64,000 nucleotides of DNA from Thermocrispum municipale DSM 44069 (GTDB lineage Bacteria > Actinomycetota > Actinomycetes > Mycobacteriales > Pseudonocardiaceae): contig NZ_ATYT01000004.1 in assembly GCF_000427825.1 (NCBI RefSeq), positions 21,398 through 85,397 of the forward strand, in the 5' to 3' direction. The translations under genes were made by a program, and so were the position numbers. Below are positions 8,700 to 16,518 of the stretch, in pieces (position 1 is the first letter of the stretch; the number at the start of each line of letters is the position of its first letter). The notes beneath the pieces are model-generated. The model ran no database searches and was not told the origin of the DNA. It saw nothing but the letters and a program-made list of their open reading frames with translations.

Positions 8700-8732
8700 C
8701 TGGCCCTGGCGTGGGAGGCACGCCAGGGCCAG
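8700..8732 (+). terminator. Rho-independent-like terminator of the sugar importer operon
   Basis: A perfect 13-bp stem (CTGGCCCTGGCGT at 8700-8712, complement at 8720-8732) with a 7-nt loop, starting 20 bp after the permease stop. A T-rich stretch is close behind. It marks the left border of the lower-GC islet. Confidence 0.85.
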
Positions 8733-8773
8733 TGTCGTTTCTGGGTTTGCCTTCCCCAGCCGTCTCGTTTTAT

Positions 8774-9148
8774 TCAGTCAGCTTGTTTCCGCTGGTCGAA
8801 GGCGACGCTATCCGCACATTTGACGACCGTCGCGCCAAGTCGCCCTATCCATACACCAAGATCACGCTGCACTTGACGTGCGAGCTCCCCGTCTGCATCT
8901 GCGAGCTCAGCTGTCAGCACGCGGAGCGACCTGACGATCGAGGGATGCGTCTGAGCGACTCGGACAAACAGACGGCGGTCTCGCTCACCACTCTCGACGG
9001 CACTGCGTCGATCGATCTCGTAGCCCTGCGTGAGCATTTGCGCCTCGTCCACGAGCACATCAGCGTCCGTGATGCGCACGACACCGTCACCATCGCTGAC
9101 CCAGGCCTCACCGTTCCCCGAAAGCATCGGCCCACTGTTCCAGCTCAT
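8774..9148 (-). CDS. Hypothetical protein, divergent member of the 9-kb regulatory islet
   Basis: A 124-residue reading that I do not recognise. It is hydrophilic and probably helical in its second half, with no signal peptide, membrane helix or known motif. Codon third positions are GC-rich in the first two thirds and less so near the end, compatible with a real but recently acquired gene. No good ribosome-binding site precedes the ATG. Support for reality comes from the promoter region: an 11-base sequence 36-46 bp upstream is repeated in the opposite orientation before the DUF6879/XRE operon, suggesting divergent co-regulation. An overlapping plus-strand reading of 206 codons looks less protein-like. 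Confidence 0.45.
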   Translation of the reverse strand: MSWNSGPMLSGNGEAWVSDGDGVVRITDADVLVDEAQMLTQGYEIDRRSAVESGERDRRLFVRVAQTHPSIVRSLRVLTAELADADGELARQVQRDLGVWIGRLGATVVKCADSVAFDQRKQAD

Positions 9149-9183
9149 GGATCCAACATTTCATGCCCCCTTGAGATGTCAAT

Positions 9184-9194
9184 AGAATCTGTAG
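9184..9194 (-). promoter_or_regulatory. Operator-like half-site facing the divergent hypothetical gene
   Basis: On the minus strand this reads CTACAGATTCT, identical to the core of the palindrome at 9284-9302, and it directly precedes a TTGACA hexamer. The outer half of the palindrome is only partly kept here. Confidence 0.5.
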
Positions 9195-9283
9195 GATCTT
9201 CGCACAGTCCCACCTTCAGCGGCTCCGCGATCAGCGGACAACGCCGTCAATGTCACCGATTTGTCGGCACCCTCGAGGCTCTG

Positions 9284-9302
9284 ATCTACAGATTCTGTAG
9301 AT
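9284..9302 (+). promoter_or_regulatory. Perfect palindromic operator before the DUF6879/XRE operon
   Basis: Arms ATCTACAGA and TCTGTAGAT flank a single T, a perfect 19-bp inverted repeat. It overlaps a TAGATT -10-like hexamer at 9298-9303 and lies 26 bp before the GTG at 9328. The likely ligand is the XRE protein encoded at the end of the operon. Confidence 0.65.
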
Positions 9303-9327
9303 TGCATCCTAATCACCGGGAGGGACT

Positions 9328-9533
9328 GTGAAACTTACTCACCTCGGCACCACCAGCAAGAACGGCGGCTGCCCAGAGATCTACGAGACCGATCGCGGTA
9401 CATACGTCGTGCAAGGGACCCGGTGACCGATCCTGAAGCGCTGGCCACGCTACGCGAGCGTGGGCTGCCAGATCATGAGACCGCTGTCGAAATCCCGAAA
9501 GCGCTCCTGACCTTCGTGCGGGAGGCTGGATGA
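9328..9533 (+). pseudogene. Small protein of the DUF6879/XRE locus, split by a frameshift near 9421
   Basis: GTG at 9328, with GGGAGG upstream, opens a 32-codon frame (KLTHLGTTSKNGGC, then TDRGTYVVQGTR) ending in TGA at 9424-9426. A GTG at 9423 overlaps that stop and continues in another frame as TDPEALATLRERGLPDHETA to a TGA at 9531-9533, overlapping the next ATG. From memory, homologues of this small actinomycete family are a single chain of about 65-70 residues in which VVQG is followed directly by a VTDPEAL segment. One extra base near 9421 would restore that chain. It may be a true mutation, a sequencing error, or two coupled half-proteins. Function unknown; not assigned to DUF397. Confidence 0.6.
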
Positions 9534-10048
9534 CCCGTCGCCTGCTGGCCGCGGAAGAGCTCGGCGCGCTGTTCCCCACGGTGCGCCGGGCCTCATGGCG
9601 GTGGGAATGCCAACCGCAGTACGCCGTCGACGCAGACGAAGTCGCAGCTTGGTTGTCCGGAGAGCCGACTGCGGAGACCAAGGAAGACCGGGAGTGGCTG
9701 AACTACATCAAGAACCTGCACGCTCGCGGTATTCCGTTCGAGCGGGTTCGCGTCCTGGACGAGCCACCGACCACCTACCAGCGCTGGATCATCACCACAA
9801 CTGACGCGAACGTCGCCGCAGGAGAGGACATCCGTTGGCTTGCCCGCCGCGATGCGCAAGCCGCCGGCATGCCGAACTACGACTTCTACATCTTCGATGA
9901 GAATCGCGTCGCCATCATGCGATTCGATGCCCACGGCGAGCTGACCGGGATCGAACTCGACGACGATCCCGCCGTAGTATCCGAACACCTGGCGTACCGC
10001 GCTCGGGTCTGGCCTGTAGCCACCACGCACAGACAAGGTGGACCTTGA
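9530..10048 (+). CDS. DUF6879 family protein
   Basis: A 172-residue cytosolic protein resembling the DUF6879 family. Features are an aromatic N-terminal segment ASWRWECQPQYAVDADEVA (about residues 21-39), a central FERVRVLDEPPTTYQRWI and the conserved AGEDIRWL. Proteins of this kind are often encoded directly beside XRE/DUF5753 regulators in actinomycetes and are suspected to act as their partners, much as DUF397 proteins do; no biochemical role is established. Its ATG overlaps the preceding small reading frame, and its TGA overlaps the TTG start of the XRE gene, so the three are probably one operon. An alternative role as a toxin is possible but unsupported. Confidence 0.75.
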   Translation: MTRRLLAAEELGALFPTVRRASWRWECQPQYAVDADEVAAWLSGEPTAETKEDREWLNYIKNLHARGIPFERVRVLDEPPTTYQRWIITTTDANVAAGEDIRWLARRDAQAAGMPNYDFYIFDENRVAIMRFDAHGELTGIELDDDPAVVSEHLAYRARVWPVATTHRQGGP

Positions 10049-10881
10049 ACGTCGAGAAGCGACAGTTGGAGTTCGGCGAGGCGCTACGCCGACTGCGCGC
10101 TCAAGCCGGGTACGTCACGGGTAGGGATTTCGCCAGGGACATTGGCTGGCAATCGTCGAAAGTCAGCCGGATCGAGAACGGCCGAACCCTGCCTTCGGTC
10201 ACCGACCTCGACGCGTGGCTCGACGCCACCGACCCCGCGCCGGAGATTGGTGCACGCCTGTATGAAGATCTGCGTGAGATCCGGCTGGCGCGTGAGGCAT
10301 GGCGGCGGCAACTGCGACGCGGCCACGCTCGGCGACAGCACCAAGAAGCTGTCAGCGAGCAGGAAGCCAAAAGGATCACGTCCGTCGAGATGTTCCTCGT
10401 ACCCGGGCTCGTCCAGACCGCCGACTATGCGCGAGCAGTGTTCGCCATGGCGGCCGATCTTCATGGCACGCCACAGGACACCGAAGAGGCGGTCCGTGAA
10501 CGACTGCGTCGCCAAGAAGTTCTTTACGACTCGAACAAACAGATCGAGATCCTCGTGCACGAGCTGGCTCTCCGCGCTCCGCTGGCCGGCCCCGAGGTCA
10601 TGAGCCCCCAACTGGACCGCCTCGGCACGCTCAGCGGGATGACTCACATTCGACTCGGAATCATTCCTCTCGACGCAGTGATTCCGACGGTGACCATGCA
10701 CGGGTACACCATTCACGACGACACGGTCATCGTGGAGATCAACCACACCGAAGTCGTCACTGACGATCGGGACGACCTTGCGCTCTACCGCACGATCACC
10801 GAGCGCCTGTGGGATGTGGCGCTGGAAGGCGAAGCCGCACAAGCCCTCGTGATGCGGTTGGCTGCACGCAAAGGAAGTTAG
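10045..10881 (+). CDS. XRE helix-turn-helix regulator with DUF5753 (WhiJ/Scr1-like)
   Basis: A 278-residue DNA-binding protein. An XRE-type helix-turn-helix occupies about residues 8-62 (FGEALRRLRAQAG, then WQSSKVSRIENGRTLPS). The DUF5753 domain starts near residue 110 with the hallmark EMFLVPGLVQTADYARAVF. This is the architecture of WhiJ-like/Scr1-like regulators, which repress genes in Streptomyces development and usually act with a small partner protein. Translation starts at TTG inside the TTGA overlap with the DUF6879 stop. The 19-bp palindrome at 9284 is its likely binding site. A strong terminator follows. Confidence 0.9.
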   Translation: MNVEKRQLEFGEALRRLRAQAGYVTGRDFARDIGWQSSKVSRIENGRTLPSVTDLDAWLDATDPAPEIGARLYEDLREIRLAREAWRRQLRRGHARRQHQEAVSEQEAKRITSVEMFLVPGLVQTADYARAVFAMAADLHGTPQDTEEAVRERLRRQEVLYDSNKQIEILVHELALRAPLAGPEVMSPQLDRLGTLSGMTHIRLGIIPLDAVIPTVTMHGYTIHDDTVIVEINHTEVVTDDRDDLALYRTITERLWDVALEGEAAQALVMRLAARKGS

Positions 10882-10927
10882 TCGACGCCATTGGCACGCG
10901 GGGCGCTCGGAAAGCCCTGGAGACATG

Positions 10928-10962
10928 ACTGGGCTGGGGCCGCCCAGCGACCCCAGCCCAGT
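10928..10962. terminator. Bidirectional terminator between the XRE gene and ybdD/cstA
   Basis: A perfect 12-bp stem (ACTGGGCTGGGG at 10928-10939, complement at 10951-10962) with an 11-nt loop sits between convergent genes and marks the right border of the islet. Confidence 0.8.
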
Positions 10963-10967
10963 TCACC

Positions 10968-11165
10968 TCAACAGCACCGTGCGCCGGGTTGAGCGGAGCG
11001 CTCGAAGCGTTGCCGCTCGTACTCCCGCCTGCTGAGCACCGGTTCTCCGGGGTGCAGCCGCTTGTGGTGCTCCACATAGCGGTCGTACTCCGTCTCGCCG
11101 GTGAGCTCGGCCAGGTACCAGCGCACTCCGCGCATCGTGCGGCGCACGCGTTGCAGAACGGTCAT
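10968..11165 (-). CDS. YbdD/YjiX family protein
   Basis: A 65-residue protein of the YbdD/YjiX family, recognisable from YDRYVEHHKRLHPGEPVLSRREY, a variant of the family core ending in a basic C-terminus. Members are almost always encoded immediately after CstA-type pyruvate/peptide transporters and are needed for pyruvate uptake in enterobacteria. Here its ATG overlaps the cstA TGA (ATGA), so the two are translationally coupled. No membrane segment is apparent. Confidence 0.88.
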   Translation of the reverse strand: MTVLQRVRRTMRGVRWYLAELTGETEYDRYVEHHKRLHPGEPVLSRREYERQRFERSAQPGARCC

Positions 11166-13348
11166 GACGATCCACCGTCTTTGCCCGAGCCGACCGATTC
11201 GTCGCTGTCACGGACTCCGGAGCCGCCTGCCGGAGCGCCGACCGCGGCCAGCTCCCGCTTCTCCTCCGCCGTCGGCCACAGACCGGACGGCGCAACGATC
11301 TTGGACTCCTCCCACGGCTCCTCCGTGGTCGGCAGCGGTTCCGTCGCCCGCACCGCACGCCAGCAGACGATGATCGCGTTGCCGATCACCAGGATGACCA
11401 GGATGGCGAAGAACGCCGAGAGCACGCCGTCGACCGTGGAGTTGGTGACCACCGTCGACATGTCGTCCAGGTCTTGCGCCGGCGCCAGCACCTCACCGCG
11501 CTCCAGTGCCTCCGAGTACTGCGCACGCTGTGCGAAGAACCCGATCTTCGGGTCGTCGGAGAACACCTTCTGCCAGCTCGCGGTGAGCGTCACCGCCGCG
11601 TCCCAGGCCAGCGGGATCGCGGTCACCCACGCCCATTTGAGCTTGCCGCTCTTCACCAGGATCACCGTGGCCACGGTCAACGCGATGGCGGCAAGCAACT
11701 GGTTGGCGATACCGAACAGCGGGAACAGCTGGTTGATGCCGCCGAGCGGGTCGGTGACACCGGCCCACAGGAAGTAGCCCCAGGCCGCCACCACGATGGC
11801 GCTGGTGAACCACAGGCCCGGCTTCCAGGAGACCCGGCCGAGCGGCTTGTACACGTTGCCCAGGGTGTCCTGCAGCATGAACCGGCCGACGCGGGTGCCT
11901 GCGTCCACCGTGGTCAGGATGAACAGCGCCTCGAACATGATCGCGAAGTGGTACCAGAACGCTCTCATGCCCTCGCCGCCGAAGACCTGGGCGAAGATGT
12001 CGGACATACCGACCGCCAACGTCGGCGCACCGCCGGTACGGGACACCAGGGTGTCCTCCTCCACCGCCGCGGCCGCCGCGTCGAGCTCTTCCGGAGTGAT
12101 CACGAAACCGAGGCTGTTGACGAACTCGGACGCCGACTGCACCGCGCCACCGGTCGCCCCGGCCGGGGAGTTCATGGCGAAGTACAAACCCGGGTCGAGG
12201 ATGCACGCCGCGATGATCGCGGCCACCGCCACGAACGACTCCATCAGCATGCCGCCGTAGCCGATGAGCCGGATCTGCGACTCCTTCTCGATCATCTTCG
12301 GCGTCGTGCCGGACGAGACCAGCGCGTGGAAGCCGGACAACGCGCCACACGCGATCGTGATGAACACGAACGGGAACAGCTCGCCCGAGAACACCGGACC
12401 GGTCTCGTCGAAGGCGAACTTGGAGACCGCATCGGTCTGCAGCACCGGCGCGGCGATCACCACACCGATGGCCAGCAGCGCGATCGTGCCGATCTTCATG
12501 AAGGTCGACAGGTAGTCACGCGGTGCGAGCAGCATCCACACCGGCAACACCGAGGCCGCGAAGCCGTAGATGACCAGGAACAGCGTCAGCGTCTCGGGGT
12601 CGAACGTGAACGCGCTCGCCCACGACGACTCGGCGACCCAACCGCCCGCGACGATCGCCAGCAGCAGCAGGACGACACCGATCACCGACGTCTCGATCAC
12701 CTTGCCCGGCCGGATGACGCGCAGGTAGAAGCCCATGAACAGCGCGATCGGGATGGTCATCGCGATCGAGAACGTGCCCCACGGCGACTGCGCGAGCGCG
12801 TTGACCACGACCAGCGCGAGCACCGCGAGCAGGATGATCATGATGACGAAGACGCCGACCAGCGCGGAAATGCCGCCGACCACGCCGATCTCGTCGCGCG
12901 CCATCTGACCGAGCGACTTGCCGTTGCGGCGCATGGAGAAGAACAGGGTGACCATGTCCTGAACCGCACCGGCGAAGATGACGCCGACGATGATCCAGAT
13001 GGTCCCGGGCAGGTAGCCCATCTGCGCCGCCAGCACCGGCCCGACCAACGGGCCGGCACCCGCGATCGCCGCGAAGTGGTGGCCGAGCAACACCCGACGG
13101 TCGGTCGGGTGGAAGTCGACACCGTTGTTCAACCGCTCCGCGGGCGTCGCCCTGGTGTCGTCCACCTCGAGCACCCGTTTGCAGATGAACCGCGCGTAGA
13201 AGCGGTATGCGATGGCGTACGAGCCGAGTGCCGCGCCGAGCAGCCAGATCGCGGAGATCGTTTCACCGCGCGCCAGCGCGAGCACGCCCCAACAGACGGC
13301 GCCGACGATGGCGACGGCTGTCCACGTGACTACCGACTTGATTTTCAT
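11162..13348 (-). CDS. cstA: Carbon starvation protein CstA (pyruvate/peptide transporter)
   Basis: A 728-residue polytopic membrane protein of the CstA family, which imports pyruvate or peptides during carbon limitation. Many hydrophobic helices are visible from residue 5 onward. Family hallmarks include HHFAAIAGAGPLVGPVLAAQ (about residues 80-99), MGYLPGTIWIIVGV, and SGTTPKMI in the middle; the C-terminal five-helix domain ends in a polar tail of about 100 residues. The ATG at 13348 gives MKIKSVVTWTAVAIVG, the expected first helix; an in-frame extension to 13477 is non-hydrophobic and overlaps the divergent VOC gene. Only a distant GGAG is found upstream. It is co-transcribed with ybdD. Confidence 0.95.
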   Translation of the reverse strand: MKIKSVVTWTAVAIVGAVCWGVLALARGETISAIWLLGAALGSYAIAYRFYARFICKRVLEVDDTRATPAERLNNGVDFHPTDRRVLLGHHFAAIAGAGPLVGPVLAAQMGYLPGTIWIIVGVIFAGAVQDMVTLFFSMRRNGKSLGQMARDEIGVVGGISALVGVFVIMIILLAVLALVVVNALAQSPWGTFSIAMTIPIALFMGFYLRVIRPGKVIETSVIGVVLLLLAIVAGGWVAESSWASAFTFDPETLTLFLVIYGFAASVLPVWMLLAPRDYLSTFMKIGTIALLAIGVVIAAPVLQTDAVSKFAFDETGPVFSGELFPFVFITIACGALSGFHALVSSGTTPKMIEKESQIRLIGYGGMLMESFVAVAAIIAACILDPGLYFAMNSPAGATGGAVQSASEFVNSLGFVITPEELDAAAAAVEEDTLVSRTGGAPTLAVGMSDIFAQVFGGEGMRAFWYHFAIMFEALFILTTVDAGTRVGRFMLQDTLGNVYKPLGRVSWKPGLWFTSAIVVAAWGYFLWAGVTDPLGGINQLFPLFGIANQLLAAIALTVATVILVKSGKLKWAWVTAIPLAWDAAVTLTASWQKVFSDDPKIGFFAQRAQYSEALERGEVLAPAQDLDDMSTVVTNSTVDGVLSAFFAILVILVIGNAIIVCWRAVRATEPLPTTEEPWEESKIVAPSGLWPTAEEKRELAAVGAPAGGSGVRDSDESVGSGKDGGSS

Positions 13349-13475
13349 GACGACAGGGGTACTCCAGATTGACCGTCGTGTTAAGAGTTTGGGTCGGGAA
13401 TTTTTTCCCGAGCGATGAGTTCGTGCCGTTCGCCCGGTCTGCACAGGTAGCGGAACCGCCGACCGAGGAGGACGC

Positions 13476-13847
13476 ATGACCGCAGTACTGGATTCGCTGT
13501 TGCTGTCCAGCGACGACCCGAAGCGCTTGAGCTCGTTCTACGCCGAGGCGTTGGGCCTTGCGGCGGAGGAGACGCCCGACGGTCACTACCGCTACCTCAA
13601 CGTCGGGGGCTTCTACGTCATGTTCGACAGCCGCGACGACGTCTCCGGCCCCAATCGTGAGCCCGGCCGGGTCATCTGCAACATCTCCGTCGACGACGTG
13701 CCCGCGACGGCCGAGCGGTTCGTGAACGCGGGCGCGCGGTGGCTGGCCGAGCCGGAGAACCGGGACGGCTCGTGGTTCGCCACCCTCATCGACCCGGACG
13801 GCAACTACGTGCAGCTGATCCACATCGCCGACGAGCACATGGGCTGA
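13476..13847 (+). CDS. VOC (glyoxalase/bleomycin-resistance fold) family protein
   Basis: A 123-residue single-domain vicinal-oxygen-chelate protein. It shows paired beta-alpha-beta-beta-beta modules: LLLSSDDPKRLSSFYAEALG at the start and ICNISVDDVPATAERFVNAG in the middle, ending with IDPDGNYVQLIH. Such proteins are metal-dependent enzymes or drug-binding proteins; the substrate cannot be assigned. GAGGAGG lies seven bases before the ATG. It is divergent from cstA and 46 bp before the sigma-factor start. Confidence 0.88.
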   Translation: MTAVLDSLLLSSDDPKRLSSFYAEALGLAAEETPDGHYRYLNVGGFYVMFDSRDDVSGPNREPGRVICNISVDDVPATAERFVNAGARWLAEPENRDGSWFATLIDPDGNYVQLIHIADEHMG

Positions 13848-13880
13848 GACGATGACGGCGATTTTGTCGCGGGAGCGGGG

Positions 13881-13886
13881 TAGGGT
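13881..13886 (+). promoter_or_regulatory. -10 element (TAGGGT) of the ECF sigma-factor gene
   Basis: This TANNNT hexamer ends 7 nt before the ATG at 13894, which lacks a ribosome-binding site, as expected for a leaderless mRNA. Confidence 0.55.
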
Positions 13887-13893
13887 CTCCGCT

Positions 13894-14898
13894 ATGTCCG
13901 CTCCCAGCGTCGACGACGATTTTGTCCGGCTTGCCGACCCGTTCCGCCGCGAGCTGCTCGCGCACTGCTACCGCATGCTCGGCTCGGTGCACGACGCCGA
14001 GGACCTGGTCCAGGAGACCTATCTGCGCGCCTGGCGTGCCTACGACAAATTCGAGGGCCGCTCGTCGCTGCGCACCTGGCTGTACTCCATCGCGACGCGC
14101 ACCTGCCTGACCGCGCTGGAAAGCAAGAGCAGGCGTGAGCTGCCGACGGACGTGGCCGATCCGGAGACCAGCAGCAGCGCGGAGAAGCTGCAGCGCGGCG
14201 AGGTGCCGTGGCTGGAGCCGATCCCGGACGCGATGATCACCATGGACGACACCGGCGACCCGGCCGCCGTGGTCGCCACCCGCGAGTACACCCGCCTGGC
14301 GTTGCTGGCCGCGATGCAGCACCTGCCGCCGCGGCAGCGAGCCGTGCTGATCCTGCGCGACGTGCTGCGCTGGAAGGCCAGCGAGGTGGCCGACGTGCTG
14401 GACATCAGTGTGGCCGCGGTGAACAGCCTGCTGCAGCGCGCGCATGCCCAGCTGGAGAAGACCGCACCGTCACCGGAGCAGCTCGACGAGCCGGACGAGT
14501 CCGAGCAGCGTGAGCTGTTGCAGCGCTACGCCAAGGCGTTCGAGAACTACGACGTCGACGAGATCGTGCGACTGTTCACCGACGAGGCGGTGTGGGAGAT
14601 GCCGCCGTTCCTCAACTGGGTGCAGGGCGCCGAGCGGATCGGCGAGCTCATCGAGGCCTACTGCCCTGCCAAGCAGGCAGGCGACATGCGGTTGGTGCCG
14701 ACCAGGGCGAACGGTCAGCCCGCGTTCGCGCTGTACATGCGCGACCAGGCCGACGGCAGGTACAAGGCGTTCCAACTGCAGGTGCTCGATCTCGGCGCCG
14801 ACGGTGTCCGGCACGCCTACGTGTTCTTCGACGAGTCGTTGTTCGCTCGCTGCGGTCTGCCCTCGGTGCTGGAGCCTGCCCACCAGGCCGGCCGGTGA
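13894..14898 (+). CDS. ECF RNA polymerase sigma factor, SigG-like, with SnoaL-like C-terminus
   Basis: A 334-residue sigma-70 family protein. Region 2 covers about residues 16-80 (ELLAHCYRMLGSVHDAEDLV, RTWLYSIATRTCL) and region 4 about 130-185 (LPPRQRAVLILRDVL, then SEVADVLDISVAAVNSLLQR). After region 4 comes an extra domain of about 120 residues (ENYDVDEIVRLFTDEAVWEM) with a SnoaL-like fold, typical of SigG/SigJ-type factors without a classical anti-sigma gene. The insert EVPWLEPIPDAMI between the two regions resembles mycobacterial SigG. The ATG at 13894 is chosen over 13852 because of the -10 box 7 nt upstream. The next gene overlaps the stop. Confidence 0.92.
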   Translation: MSAPSVDDDFVRLADPFRRELLAHCYRMLGSVHDAEDLVQETYLRAWRAYDKFEGRSSLRTWLYSIATRTCLTALESKSRRELPTDVADPETSSSAEKLQRGEVPWLEPIPDAMITMDDTGDPAAVVATREYTRLALLAAMQHLPPRQRAVLILRDVLRWKASEVADVLDISVAAVNSLLQRAHAQLEKTAPSPEQLDEPDESEQRELLQRYAKAFENYDVDEIVRLFTDEAVWEMPPFLNWVQGAERIGELIEAYCPAKQAGDMRLVPTRANGQPAFALYMRDQADGRYKAFQLQVLDLGADGVRHAYVFFDESLFARCGLPSVLEPAHQAGR

Positions 14899-15473
14899 CC
14901 ATGGCGCAGCCCGCACAGTCGCTCTCCGGCGGCATGGAGTTGCTGGAGCGCGCCATCAGCTTCGCGGTGAGCGCGTTCGGCGAGGTGACGCCGGATCGGC
15001 TGAGCGCGGCCACGCCGTGCGCCACATGGTGCGTGCAGGACGTGATGGACCACCTCAACGACAGCATGAGCACGATCGGAGAGGCGTTCGACGACGGCTG
15101 GGTTCACCTCGAGATGGATCCACGCAAACAGTGCCCGGTCGCGGTGCTGCAGGACTCGGCGCGCGCGTTGCTGGCCACCGTGGCCGTGCACCGCGCGGGG
15201 CTCACCACGATCGAGATCGACGGCCGCGCGATCGCCGGATCGGTCGTCGCGGCCACCGGCGCGCTGGAGCTGGCCGTGCACGGCTGGGACCTCGCGCAGG
15301 GGTGCGGCTCCGTCCGACCGCTGCCGGAGGAGCTGGCGGCCGATTTGTTGCGTCTGGCTCCCCTGCTGGTCAGCGAGGACGACCGGCCCGGCCGGTTCGC
15401 CGACCCGGTGCCGGTGCCCGCGGACAGCTCGCACTCCGACCGGCTGCTCGCCTGGCTGGGCCGCAAGCCCTGA
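14895..15473 (+). CDS. TIGR03086-like DinB/mycothiol-maleylpyruvate-isomerase-fold protein
   Basis: A 192-residue protein of the mycothiol-dependent maleylpyruvate isomerase N-terminal/DinB-like fold, close to the TIGR03086 family. Signs are LERAISFAVSAFGEVTPDRL, then TPCATWCVQDVMDHLND with a metal-binding histidine, and a later LAVHGWDLAQG. Members bind a divalent metal, and some use mycothiol. Translation may begin at GTG 14895 inside the GTGA overlap with the sigma-factor stop, or at ATG 14901 two codons later; neither has a clear ribosome-binding site, so coupling is likely. Co-transcription suggests it belongs to the sigma factor's regulon or response. Confidence 0.85.
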   Translation: MTMAQPAQSLSGGMELLERAISFAVSAFGEVTPDRLSAATPCATWCVQDVMDHLNDSMSTIGEAFDDGWVHLEMDPRKQCPVAVLQDSARALLATVAVHRAGLTTIEIDGRAIAGSVVAATGALELAVHGWDLAQGCGSVRPLPEELAADLLRLAPLLVSEDDRPGRFADPVPVPADSSHSDRLLAWLGRKP

Positions 15474-15474
15474 G

Positions 15475-16431
15475 TCAGATGGCGGCGTGCGCGAACGTCC
15501 GCCGGTACGCCTTCGGTGACACGCCGACGATGCGGTTGAAGTGATGCCGCAGCAGCGCCGCACTGCCGAAACCGACGGCCGTCGCGATGTCCTCGACCGG
15601 CAGGTCGGTCTCCTCGAGCAGCCGCCGCGCCTGCGCCACCCGCTGCACGGTCAGCCACCGGTTGGGCGTCGTCCCGGTTTCGGCGACGAACCGGCGTGCG
15701 AACGTCCGCTCCGACATCTGCGCCCGCTTGGCCAGGCTGCTCACGGTGTGCGGCTCGGCCAGGTTCTCCAGCATCCAGTCCAGTACCGGCTGCAGGCTGT
15801 CGCACTCCCCGGCGGGAATCGGCTGCTCGATGTACTGCCGCTGTCCGCCTTCGCGCTGTGGCGGGACCACCATGCGACGAGCGACCGCCACCGCCGCGGC
15901 CGCGCCGCGCTCCCGGCGCACCAGATGCAGACACGCGTCGATACCTGCGCCGGTACCCGCGCTGGTCACCAAGTCACCTTCGTCGACGAACAGCACGTCC
16001 GGGTCGACCACGGCCTTCGGGAAACGCCTCGCCAGTTCGTCGACATAACGCCAGTGGGTCGTGCACTTGCGCCCGTCCAGCAGGCCGGCCGCGCCGAGAA
16101 TGAACGCCCCACTGCACAACGACAACAGCGTCGCACCGCGCGCGTGCGCCTCCCGCAGCGCTTCCAGCACCGCGGGCGGGTACTCCTCACGCACCGTCGC
16201 CGCCGAAGCGACCACCAGATCGGCGTCGACCAGCGAATCCAGCCCGGACTCGGGAACCAGCCCTACCGGCATGCTGGTGCGGATCGGCTCACCGGGCCGC
16301 TCCGCGCAGACGCGGAAGTCGAACGTCGGCCCGCCGTCCGACCGGCGATCGATCCCGAAGACCTCGCACACCACCCCGAACTCGAACGGTGTGGTGTGGT
16401 CGATGACCGCGACGGCGACGCTGTTCAGCAT
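15475..16431 (-). CDS. GlxA family AraC-type regulator (DJ-1/PfpI plus AraC domains)
   Basis: A 318-residue regulator with an N-terminal DJ-1/PfpI amidotransferase-like domain (residues 1 to about 190; MLNSVAVAVIDHTTPFEFGV, and SLCSGAFILGAAGLL around the nucleophile-like Cys) and a C-terminal AraC helix-turn-helix pair (about 215-315; VSSLAKRAQMSERTFARRF, then DIATAVGFGSAALLRHHFNR). This is the GlxA/FtrA/ArgR-like type that senses small amine or nitrogen metabolites. A longer reading to 16596 exists, but the ATG at 16431 matches the family and has TACTCT 7 nt upstream. It converges on the TIGR03086-like gene with one base between stops. Confidence 0.92.
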   Translation of the reverse strand: MLNSVAVAVIDHTTPFEFGVVCEVFGIDRRSDGGPTFDFRVCAERPGEPIRTSMPVGLVPESGLDSLVDADLVVASAATVREEYPPAVLEALREAHARGATLLSLCSGAFILGAAGLLDGRKCTTHWRYVDELARRFPKAVVDPDVLFVDEGDLVTSAGTGAGIDACLHLVRRERGAAAAVAVARRMVVPPQREGGQRQYIEQPIPAGECDSLQPVLDWMLENLAEPHTVSSLAKRAQMSERTFARRFVAETGTTPNRWLTVQRVAQARRLLEETDLPVEDIATAVGFGSAALLRHHFNRIVGVSPKAYRRTFAHAAI

Positions 16432-16438
16432 GGTCGCC

Positions 16439-16444
16439 AGAGTA
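16439..16444 (-). promoter_or_regulatory. -10 element (TACTCT) of the GlxA-type regulator
   Basis: Minus-strand TANNNT hexamer, 7 nt before the ATG; no ribosome-binding site is present, consistent with a leaderless transcript. Confidence 0.5.
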
Positions 16445-16518
16445 CTTGGCAGAAAGTTTGCGCACAAGGTCCGTTCTGCCACTGGTGGCGGAATTTTTAT
16501 TAGCGCAAACTTAGTGAC

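Noticed and set aside
11474..13372. A 632-codon plus-strand frame rich in Arg, His and Asp opposite cstA.
   Set aside because: It is the high-GC mirror of the cstA codons, lacks hydrophobic structure and conserved motifs, and cstA is certain.
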